Assembly (NCBI GenBank): GCA_036562265.1
Contig: DATCKS010000542.1
Coordinates: 1 to 9,219 of the forward strand
Source: DASVDK01 sp036562265 [NCBI: Thermodesulfobacteriota bacterium]
GTDB lineage: Bacteria; DASVDK01
DNA length: 9,219 nt
Direction: 5' to 3'
In this document: positions 1 through 4,557 of the stretch, piece after piece
Position numbering within the stretch: position 1 is the first letter of the stretch
Layout of the letters: each line of letters opens with the position of its first letter
The notes under the pieces: generated by a model
The model's database searches: none
What the model was told of the DNA's origin: nothing
The model's input: only the letters and a program-made list of their open reading frames with translations
Program-made: the position numbers and the translations under genes

Positions 1-1
1 G

Positions 2-1618
2 ATCGGACAGACGCTCGTCCTCGCCGTCGCGCTCGCCGCGGCGGCGGCCGCCGCGCGCGTGGCGGCCCGGACGGTCGCCCCCCGACCGTCGGACGCCCCG
101 GTCGCGCCCGCGCCGCCGGCGGGCTCGACGCCTCCACCGCCGGCCGCCGCCCAGGGCGCCGCGGCGCCGCTGCCGCGCCTGATCGACGACGCGGTGCTCT
201 CTTCCCTCAGCCTCGACGGGGTCCTCGACCAGCTCCTCGGCGGCGCGGCCGATCGGATGGGGGTTGCCCGCGTCGCGCTGCGCCTCGAGGGTGGGGCGTC
301 GCTCGACGTCGCGGCCCGGCAGGTCGAGCCGGCCGGCGCGGGCGTCGTCGCCCTGGGGGTGCTGCCGCGGCCGGCACCGGAGGTCCTCGCGCTCGAGCTC
401 CCGGTGGCCGCGGGCGGCGAGCGGCTCGGCACGCTCTGCGTCTACCAGCCCGCCGGCGTGGCGCTCGACGAGCGCCAGCGCACGGCGGCGCGCGACCTCG
501 CCGTGCAGGCGGCGGTCGCCATCGAGCGGGCGCGCCTCTTCGACCGGGTCTTCCGGGCCACGCAGGAGCTCGAGACGCTCTTCCACGTGCTCGGGCAGGG
601 GATCGCGATCGCCGACCGCGACGGCCGGATCGTGCGCGCCAACCGGGCCCTCTGCCAGCTCCTCGACCTGGAGGCCGGGGCCATCATCGGCCGGCCGGCC
701 TCCGAGGTGCTCCCCGGAGGGGTGATCCCGTTGTCGCACGATCAGGTGATCGACCCGACCGAGCGGGTGTCGCGCGAGGTGGAGGATCACGAACGCGGCC
801 GGTGGTTCGAGGTCGTGGCCGCGCCGCTCTTCGATCCCCAGCTCCTCCTGATCGGGCAGGTGCACGTCGTCCGGGACGTGACCGAGGAGCGCCGGATGAA
901 GGAGCACCTGCTCCAGTCGGAGAAGCTCTCGGCCATCGGCCAGCTCGTTGCCGGCGTGAGCCACGAACTCAACAGCCCCGTCAGCATCATCCTCGGCCAG
1001 GCCGAGCTCCTGGTCGAGACGCCGGGCCTCCCCCTGGAGGCGCGCGCGAGCGCCGACGTGATCGTCCAGCAGGCGAGCCGCGCGGCGCGCATCGTGCGGC
1101 AGCTCCTGTCGTTCGGGCGGCGCCACGCGCCGGTCAAGCAGCCGGTGTGCCTCTCGAGTCTCCTGCGCGCGGTCGCCGGGCTCGTCGAGATCGACCTCCG
1201 CGTGACGCGCGTCCGGCCGATCCGGCTCGTCCTGGACCTCGACCCGGCGCTCCCGGAGATCACCGCCGATCCGCACCAGCTCGAGCAGGTGTTCCTCAAC
1301 ATCCTCACCAACGCGCGCCAGGCGATCATCGCCAGCGGAGTCGGGGAGCGGATCGAGATCAGCGCCTCGCGCCACGGGCGCGCCGTACGGATCCGCTTCG
1401 CCGACGACGGGCCGGGGATCCCGGCGCACCTGCTGAGGCGGATCTTCGACCCCTTCTTCACCACCAAGGCCGACGGCGAGGGGACCGGGCTCGGCCTGTC
1501 GATCTGCTACCAGATCGTCGAGCAGCACGGCGGCCGGATCTGGGCGGAGCGCGTCGAGGGGCGGGGCGCCGCGTTCGTCGTCGAACTACCGATCGACTGC
1601 GCGCCCGCGGCGTGCTAG
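2..1618 (+). CDS. Sensor histidine kinase, 5'-partial (TM end, GAF, PAS, HisKA, HATPase)
   Basis: Membrane-associated two-component sensor kinase that should autophosphorylate on histidine and pass the phosphate to an unidentified response regulator. Numbering from the GTG at 59: a Pro/Ala-rich linker (about 7-40), a GAF-like domain (about 41-165), a PAS domain (about 172-285), then the HisKA H-box (motif VSHELNSP, His302). The ATP-binding domain has an N-box with Asn414 and Asn418, G1 motif DGPG at 450-453, an F-box DPFFTTK, and G2 motif GEGTGLGL starting at 473. The frame is open to the window edge, and the 19 upstream codons encode a hydrophobic Leu/Val/Ala-rich run ending in Arg. This looks like the end of a transmembrane helix, so GTG 59 is probably not the true start and an N-terminal membrane sensor lies outside. 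Stop is TAG. No receiver protein with intact catalytic residues is adjacent, so its partner is unknown. Kinase assignment is secure; the stimulus cannot be read from the sequence. Confidence 0.93.
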   Translation: MGQTLVLAVALAAAAAAARVAARTVAPRPSDAPVAPAPPAGSTPPPPAAAQGAAAPLPRLIDDAVLSSLSLDGVLDQLLGGAADRMGVARVALRLEGGASLDVAARQVEPAGAGVVALGVLPRPAPEVLALELPVAAGGERLGTLCVYQPAGVALDERQRTAARDLAVQAAVAIERARLFDRVFRATQELETLFHVLGQGIAIADRDGRIVRANRALCQLLDLEAGAIIGRPASEVLPGGVIPLSHDQVIDPTERVSREVEDHERGRWFEVVAAPLFDPQLLLIGQVHVVRDVTEERRMKEHLLQSEKLSAIGQLVAGVSHELNSPVSIILGQAELLVETPGLPLEARASADVIVQQASRAARIVRQLLSFGRRHAPVKQPVCLSSLLRAVAGLVEIDLRVTRVRPIRLVLDLDPALPEITADPHQLEQVFLNILTNARQAIIASGVGERIEISASRHGRAVRIRFADDGPGIPAHLLRRIFDPFFTTKADGEGTGLGLSICYQIVEQHGGRIWAERVEGRGAAFVVELPIDCAPAAC

Positions 1619-1647
1619 CCTCACCTCCCGATACGCGGAAACCGCCT

Positions 1648-1664
1648 CCCGGTCCCGTGCCGGG
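1648..1664 (+). other. Stem-loop behind the histidine kinase, possible weak terminator
   Basis: CCCGG (1648-1652) pairs with CCGGG (1660-1664) around a 7-nt loop, 29 nt after the kinase stop codon. There is no following T-run, so intrinsic termination is uncertain. It may instead be the first element of the structured region that follows. Confidence 0.3.
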
Positions 1665-1678
1665 CTGAGCCCCGCAGT

Positions 1679-1732
1679 GAGCGGAGCCCGAGCTTCGCTC
1701 GGGCGGAGCGGAAGCCGGCCGCGAGCCGTTGA
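1679..1732 (+). repeat. 54-nt direct repeat, copy 1
   Basis: This stretch recurs at 1802-1855 with a single mismatch (53 of 54 identical by eye; the copies read CCGCGAG here and CCCCGAG there). It contains a perfect 7-bp hairpin, CCCGAGC (1687-1693) with GCTCGGG (1697-1703) around a TTC triloop. It begins GAGCGGAGCC and ends GAGCCGTTGA. No coding sense is convincing in any frame. It is probably a dispersed intergenic repeat or part of a structured leader; which one cannot be decided from one window. Confidence 0.9.
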
Positions 1733-1736
1733 TCGA

Positions 1737-1752
1737 GGCGGCGGAAGCCGCC
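1737..1752 (+). other. Hairpin between the two 54-nt repeats
   Basis: GGCGGC (1737-1742) pairs perfectly with GCCGCC (1747-1752) around a GGAA tetraloop. It lies between the two repeat copies and is one of four or more stable stems packed into about 180 nt. Confidence 0.7.
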
Positions 1753-1777
1753 GAGTGAGGCGAGGGGCCTCCGGTGA

Positions 1778-1801
1778 GTTGCGGCGCGAAAGCGCCGCGA
1801 C
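1778..1801 (+). other. Ten-bp GNRA-capped hairpin
   Basis: Positions 1778-1787 pair with 1792-1801 over ten base pairs (one G-U wobble), closed by a GAAA tetraloop at 1788-1791. This is the strongest stem in the intergenic region and abuts repeat copy 2. A GNRA cap on a long stem is typical of functional RNA structure but also occurs in REP-like DNA elements. Confidence 0.75.
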
Positions 1802-1855
1802 GAGCGGAGCCCGAGCTTCGCTCGGGCGGAGCGGAAGCCGGCCCCGAGCCGTTGA
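1802..1855 (+). repeat. 54-nt direct repeat, copy 2
   Basis: Second copy of the repeat at 1679-1732, offset by 123 nt, with the same CCCGAGC/GCTCGGG hairpin (1810-1816 with 1820-1826). Its last base is the first A of the AAGGAGG ribosome-binding site of the small basic gene at 1870, so the repeat sits directly in that gene's leader and could affect its translation. Confidence 0.9.
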
Positions 1856-1869
1856 AGGAGGAGCACCAC

Positions 1870-1977
1870 GTGATCAGCGAGCGCAGACGCGAGATCAAGC
1901 GCCGACGCCACCGCAGGGAGAAGGCGCTCAAGGCCAGGCGCCGGGCCGCGGCGCAGGCCAAGACCAGGTCCCGGTAG
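1870..1977 (+). CDS. Small, very basic hypothetical protein (35 aa)
   Basis: A GTG start at 1870 is preceded by a textbook Shine-Dalgarno AAGGAGG (1855-1861) with 8-nt spacing; the frame ends at TAG 1975-1977. The product starts MISERRREIKRRRHRR and has 13 Arg and 4 Lys among 35 residues, with a few Glu, Ala and Gln. It is predicted to be one charged helix, without signal peptide or membrane segment. From memory it resembles the N-terminal part of short basic bacterial proteins grouped as DUF6800; I could not check this. Nucleic-acid binding is plausible from charge alone and is not shown. The frame stays open upstream to 1774, but those codons are made by the repeat and hairpin sequence, so the shorter start is chosen. 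It lies between the structured repeat region and a hairpin plus the tRNA promoter. Existence as a gene is likely; function is unknown. Confidence 0.65.
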   Translation: MISERRREIKRRRHRREKALKARRRAAAQAKTRSR

Positions 1978-1988
1978 TCGTGCCGGCG

Positions 1989-2013
1989 GGCGGGGCGGTC
2001 GGCTCGCCCCGCC
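1989..2013 (+). terminator. Strong GC hairpin after the small basic gene
   Basis: GGCGGGGCG (1989-1997) pairs perfectly with CGCCCCGCC (2005-2013) around a 7-nt loop, 11 nt after the TAG of the small gene. Only two T residues follow, and these are the start of the next promoter's -35 box. It may separate the small gene from the tRNA unit, but it is not a classical T-tailed terminator. Confidence 0.5.
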
Positions 2014-2042
2014 TTGACGACCCGGCGGCCGTCGAGTACGCT
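2014..2042 (+). promoter_or_regulatory. Sigma70-like promoter for tRNA-His
   Basis: TTGACG (2014-2019) and TACGCT (2037-2042) are separated by exactly 17 nt, giving a -35/-10 pair with a predicted start near 2049, about 10 nt before the tRNA. Position and spacing fit a stable-RNA promoter. It may also drive the Rieske and receiver genes, because no terminator is visible between the tRNA and 2178. Confidence 0.6.
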
Positions 2043-2058
2043 TTCTCGTTCGTCGTGC

Positions 2059-2136
2059 GGTGAGCGTAGCTTAGTTCGGTAGAGCGCCGGGTTGTGGCCC
2101 CGGAGGTCGTGGGTTCAAATCCCATCGCTCACCCCA
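2059..2136 (+). tRNA. tRNA-His (anticodon GUG)
   Basis: A complete cloverleaf can be drawn. The acceptor GTGAGCG (2060-2066) pairs with CGCTCAC (2126-2132). The anticodon stem CCGGG (2087-2091) pairs with CCCGG (2099-2103) and its loop holds GTG at 2094-2096. The T-arm GTGGG (2109-2113) pairs with CCCAT (2121-2125) around TTCAAAT. The D-arm is standard. G at 2059 faces C at 2133, the extra G-1:C73 pair recognised by histidyl-tRNA synthetase, which supports the identity. The 3' CCA is encoded (2134-2136). Confidence 0.97.
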
Positions 2137-2177
2137 ACACCCTCGTCCGCAAGCGCCGCGCGCCCCAAGGGTTCCCG

Positions 2178-2486
2178 ATGCCGGACTTCGTGACCGTCGC
2201 CCAGGTGGGTGACCTCGCCCCTGGAGAGGGCCGGGTCGTCGAGGTCGACGGGGCGAGCATCGCGCTCTTCAACGTGGGGGGCGTCTTCTACGCCCTCGAC
2301 AACACCTGCCCTCATCGCGGCGGCCCGCTCGGAGAGGGGCGGGTCGAGGGGGACACCGTCACCTGCCCCTGGCACAACTGGTCCTTCCGGCTCGCGACGG
2401 GCGAGCACGTCGCCACGTCGAAGATCAAGGTCGCCTGCTACCCCGTGCGGGTGGTCGGGACCGACGTGCAGGTGAAGGTCGCGTGA
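2178..2486 (+). CDS. Rieske [2Fe-2S] ferredoxin-like protein (NirD/dioxygenase-ferredoxin type)
   Basis: Soluble 102-residue single-domain Rieske protein, the usual length for the ferredoxin components of aromatic dioxygenases and NirD-like proteins. The cluster ligands are Cys44 and His46 (CPHRGGPL) and Cys63 and His66 (CPWHNWSF), the canonical CxH...CxxH pattern. It should transfer single electrons, but partner reductase and oxygenase genes are absent here, so substrate and pathway are unknown. ATG 2178 is chosen because it starts the Rieske fold (MPDFVTVAQV) and follows AAGGG at 2168-2172; the frame stays open into the tRNA, but a start there is not credible. The stop codon overlaps the next gene's GTG in GTGA, implying translational coupling. 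It lies 41 nt behind tRNA-His and may be cotranscribed with it. Confidence 0.9.
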   Translation: MPDFVTVAQVGDLAPGEGRVVEVDGASIALFNVGGVFYALDNTCPHRGGPLGEGRVEGDTVTCPWHNWSFRLATGEHVATSKIKVACYPVRVVGTDVQVKVA

Positions 2487-2848
2487 AGGTCGCCCTCACC
2501 GCGGTCGACGACCTCTTCTTCATCGCGAAGATCGACCACGGCCTCGCGCAGGTGGGGTTCGAGCGGGAGGCGGTGTCGGAGGCGGAGGCGGTGCTGTCGG
2601 CCAGACGGGCTGGGCGCGGCGACCTGCTGATCCTCGACCTCGGGCACAGGCGCGTCGACCCCTTCGCGCTGCTCGAGGCGGTGAAGGGGGACCCGGCGGG
2701 GCGCGACCTGCCGGTACTCGCCTACGTCTCGCACGTCGACACCGCGCGGCGCGCCCGCGCGGAGGCCCTTGGCGCCGACAAGGTGGTCGCCCGGTCGGAG
2801 TTCTCGGCGCGGCTGCCCCAACTCGTGGCCGCCCTCGCGCGCGCCTGA
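2483..2848 (+). CDS. Degenerate response-regulator receiver domain protein
   Basis: A 121-residue stand-alone protein with the length and pattern of a CheY-like receiver. The acidic pair Asp9-Asp10 (AVDDLFF) and a candidate phosphoacceptor Asp52 (LLILDLG) are present. The later motif GADKVVARSEF has Arg104 where the conserved Lys of receivers should be, and the usual Thr/Ser on strand beta4 aligns with Val in PVLAYVSH. The usual Pro after the phospho-site (DxxMP) is also missing. It may not switch by normal phosphorylation. It has no output domain. The GTG start overlaps the Rieske stop by 4 nt, and GGTGAAGG upstream serves as Shine-Dalgarno. The coupling suggests joint expression with the Rieske protein, not with the distant kinase. 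Receiver-like fold is probable; function is unknown. Confidence 0.72.
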   Translation: MKVALTAVDDLFFIAKIDHGLAQVGFEREAVSEAEAVLSARRAGRGDLLILDLGHRRVDPFALLEAVKGDPAGRDLPVLAYVSHVDTARRARAEALGADKVVARSEFSARLPQLVAALARA

Positions 2849-2854
2849 CCGTCT

Positions 2855-2870
2855 CGCCGGCCGGCCGGCG
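2855..2870. terminator. Perfect 16-nt GC palindrome between convergent genes
   Basis: Positions 2855-2870 read identically on both strands (CGCCGGCC repeated in inverse) and sit in the 42-nt gap between convergent stop codons. Location suggests a bidirectional terminator or transcription barrier, but no T-tract follows on either side. Confidence 0.35.
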
Positions 2871-2890
2871 CGGCGCCTGCTCGGCCGTCC

Positions 2891-3310
2891 CTAGTTGATC
2901 GCGTTCGAGGTCGGCATGCCGATCGTGGTCGACCTCACCGAAAGCCCGGAGCCCTGGTGGTGGACGAGCAGCCAGGCGTCTCCCACCCGCTCGAACACGT
3001 TCGTCGCCGCCACCGCGCCCTCCATCGCCTCGCCGTTCGCGACGGCGGTGATGTGCTCCACACAGACCACCACGGCGAGACGCTCGCTCTCGAAGACGTG
3101 AACGTCCGACACCCGGACGCGAAAGAGGTCGGTCGCTTCGAAGATCCGGCGCCAGGACGTTTCGACGGCCGCCCAGCCCTTGAGCGGCGGCTCGCCCGGA
3201 TGCGCGCAGCGGACCTCGTCCGTCTGCTTCCAGACGCTGGCCATGGCGTCGAGGTCCTGCGCCTCCATGGCGCGGTAGAAGGCGGCGTTCGCGGCGATCG
3301 GCGTGGACAT
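2891..3310 (-). CDS. SnoaL-like / nuclear transport factor 2 family protein
   Basis: A 139-residue cytoplasmic protein matching the small SnoaL-like (DUF4440-type) group of the NTF2 cone fold. It has an N-terminal helix pair (NAAFYRAMEAQDLDAMASVW), the typical HPGEPPLKGWAAVETSW segment around residues 37-53, a central strand region (VRVSDVHVFESERLAVVVC) and the C-terminal strand DAWLLVHHQGSGL. Members are often ligand-binding or isomerase-like proteins of unknown substrate, and no catalytic assignment is possible here. The ATG at 3310 is the natural family start, although its Shine-Dalgarno is weak. It is transcribed away from the selenoprotein genes, with 65 nt between the two start codons, so the promoter region may be shared. 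It converges on the receiver gene. Family is fairly sure; role is unknown. Confidence 0.85.
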   Translation of the reverse strand: MSTPIAANAAFYRAMEAQDLDAMASVWKQTDEVRCAHPGEPPLKGWAAVETSWRRIFEATDLFRVRVSDVHVFESERLAVVVCVEHITAVANGEAMEGAVAATNVFERVGDAWLLVHHQGSGLSVRSTTIGMPTSNAIN

Positions 3311-3375
3311 GGTACGATCTTCGAATGCAGGCGAGCCGATGTCAAACCGTCCAGAGCACCCAAGGAGGAGACACG

Positions 3376-3855
3376 ATGGCTCGCCCCACCGCGAAGCTGA
3401 CCGTCGGCGACGAGGCGCCCGACTTCACGCTCCCGGACCAGGAGGGGAGGCCCTGGAGGCTCGCCGACCTCCGGGGCGCGAAGCACGTGGTGCTCGCGTT
3501 CGTCCCAGCCGCGTTCACCCCGGTCTGAACCGTCCAGATGCCGGCGTACGAGGAGGACCTCCCCGAGTTCGCCCGGCACGATGCCCAGGTCGTGGGCATC
3601 GACGTGGACAACGTCCCGTCCAACGCCGCCTGGGCCAGGTCGATGGGCGGCCTGAGCTACCCGCTCCTGTCGGACTTCTGGCCGCACGGCTTCGTCGCGA
3701 CGAAGTACCAGGTGCTCCGCCCGGAGGGCTACGCGGAGCGCGCGGTCTTCGTCGTCGACAAGCAGGGGAAGATCGCGTACATCGACATCCACGACATCAA
3801 CGAGCAGCCGGACAACGGCGAACTCTTCAAGGTCCTGCGAACCCTGCAGCGCTAG
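3376..3855 (+). CDS. Selenocysteine-containing peroxiredoxin (one-Sec, AhpE/AhpC-TSA type)
   Basis: Thiol/selenol peroxidase of 159 residues, reducing H2O2 or organic hydroperoxides in the cytoplasm. ATG 3376 follows AAGGAGG (3362-3368). The N-terminus has the peroxiredoxin GDEAPDFTLPDQEG block. The active site reads AFVPAAFTPV, then TGA at 3526-3528, then TVQMPAYEEDL. The TGA is codon 51 and falls exactly on the peroxidatic residue of PxxxTxxC (Pro44, Thr48, Sec51). The frame continues with full family similarity (SYPLLSDFWPHG, conserved Arg122 in AERAVFVVD) to TAG at 3855. There is no cysteine anywhere, so no resolving thiol exists and reduction must come from a partner. A SECIS-like stem follows. 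Selenocysteine peroxiredoxins are an established family. A sequencing error or inactivated gene is the alternative, but it is unlikely because the codon is exactly Cys-to-Sec (TGC/TGT to TGA) at the catalytic site and a second UGA gene follows. Confidence 0.93.
3549..3565 (+). promoter_or_regulatory. Candidate bacterial SECIS element of the peroxiredoxin
   Basis: Downstream of the UGA, GGA (3552-3554) pairs with UCC (3560-3562) under a GGACC loop (3555-3559). An A-C mismatch follows, then CG (3549-3550) pairs with CG (3564-3565). The apical loop begins 27 nt after the UGA, and its first two bases are G, as expected of bacterial SECIS. An alternative fold pairs GAGG (3550-3553) with CCUC (3558-3561) around AGGA, extended by CCGGCG (3541-3546) with CGCCCGG (3570-3576). 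The hand-drawn fold is approximate. Confidence 0.6.
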
Positions 3856-3871
3856 GCCGTCCGGAGCATCC

Positions 3872-4552
3872 ATGACGATCGAGATGTCGCGCCTGTGCGT
3901 CCCCTTCACGCCGCTCGCGCGCCCGCTCGGCGCCTGCCGCGTGGCGCTCGTCTCCACGGCGGGCGTCTACGCGGCCGGCCAGGAGCCGTTCGACCCGGAC
4001 AACGACGTGTCCATCCGCGTGGTGCCGTCGGACACGGCGACCGACGCCCTGCGCGTCTCCCACGGGCACTACGACCACGCGTCGGCCGATCGCGATCCGA
4101 ACGTCGTCTTCCCGCTCGACCGGCTTCGCGAACTCGCGGCGGCGGGCGAGATCGGGGAGCTTGCGCCGGGCGCGGTTTCCATGGGCTTCACGCAGTCCTT
4201 CCGCGTCGTCCGGGACGAGACGACCCCACGGATCGTCGACGAGGTGAACCGCTGGAGCGTCGACGCCTGCGTCCTCACGGCCGGCTGACCGCTCTGCCAC
4301 AGGAGCGTGGTCACGATCCAGCGAGCCATCGAGACGACCGGCGTGTCGACCATTCTGGTCACCGTGGACCCCGGGCAGACCCGCGCCGCGCGGCCGCCGC
4401 GGGGGCTCCACCCGGAAGGCTTCCCCATCGGCGAGAGCCTCGGCCGCCCGGGCGAGCGCGAGGTCCAGCGGCGCGTGCTGCACGACGCCCTCTCGCTCCT
4501 CGTCCGCTACCCCGAGGAGCCTGGGAGCCTCGTCACGCGGCGCTACCGGTAG
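3872..4552 (+). CDS. GrdB/PrdB-like selenoprotein (glycine/betaine/D-proline reductase family)
   Basis: A 226-residue protein once the TGA at 4286-4288 is read as selenocysteine (codon 139). The N-terminus (PFTPLARPLG, VALVSTAGVYAAGQEPFD), the SHGHYDHASADRD block and VFPLDRLRELAAAGEIGELA match the selenoprotein B / PrdB family. The redox site is TAG-Sec-PLCH, a UxxC pair (Sec139, Cys142), at the place where GrdB and PrdB carry selenocysteine; length and Sec position are close to PrdB (about 240 residues). The frame continues with VVTIQRAIETTGVSTILVTVDP to TAG. Glycine and proline reductases need other subunits that are absent here, so this stand-alone form probably does another selenol redox reaction; the substrate is unknown. 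GGAG (3863-3866) precedes the ATG, 16 nt after the selenoperoxiredoxin stop, so the two are cotranscribed. Reading it as two separate short genes breaks the family fold. Confidence 0.92.
4302..4319 (+). promoter_or_regulatory. Candidate bacterial SECIS element with GGUC loop
   Basis: GGA (4302-4304) pairs with UCC (4317-4319), then there is a G-A mismatch, then CGU (4306-4308) pairs with ACG (4313-4315) under the four-base loop GGUC (4309-4312). The loop starts 21 nt after the UGA. This closely parallels the known E. coli fdhF SECIS: a 3-bp upper stem, GGUC loop, an irregular position, then 3 bp. It is strong support for selenocysteine decoding by SelB. Confidence 0.78.
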
Positions 4553-4557
4553 GCCCC

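Noticed and set aside
1679-1855. Two 54-nt repeats as a CRISPR array
   Set aside because: There are only two copies, the repeat is too long, the interval is 69 nt and itself structured, and no cas gene is present.
1677-2063. Plus-strand open frame across the repeats
   Set aside because: Its sequence is produced by the repeat units (the same SGARASLGRSGSRPRAV string twice) and it has no ribosome-binding site.
2094-2177. Upstream extension of the Rieske gene
   Set aside because: The GTG at 2094 is the anticodon of tRNA-His. The Rieske homology begins at ATG 2178.
3526-3528. TGA as a nonsense mutation or sequencing error making the peroxiredoxin a pseudogene
   Set aside because: It falls exactly on the catalytic cysteine codon, the downstream frame is intact and family-like, a SECIS-like stem follows, and the next gene shows the same feature at its own Sec site.
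4290-4307. CGCUC/GAGCG stem as the SECIS of the PrdB-like gene
   Set aside because: Its loop begins only about 6 nt after the UGA, too close for SelB-dependent decoding; the GGUC-loop stem at 4302-4319 fits better.
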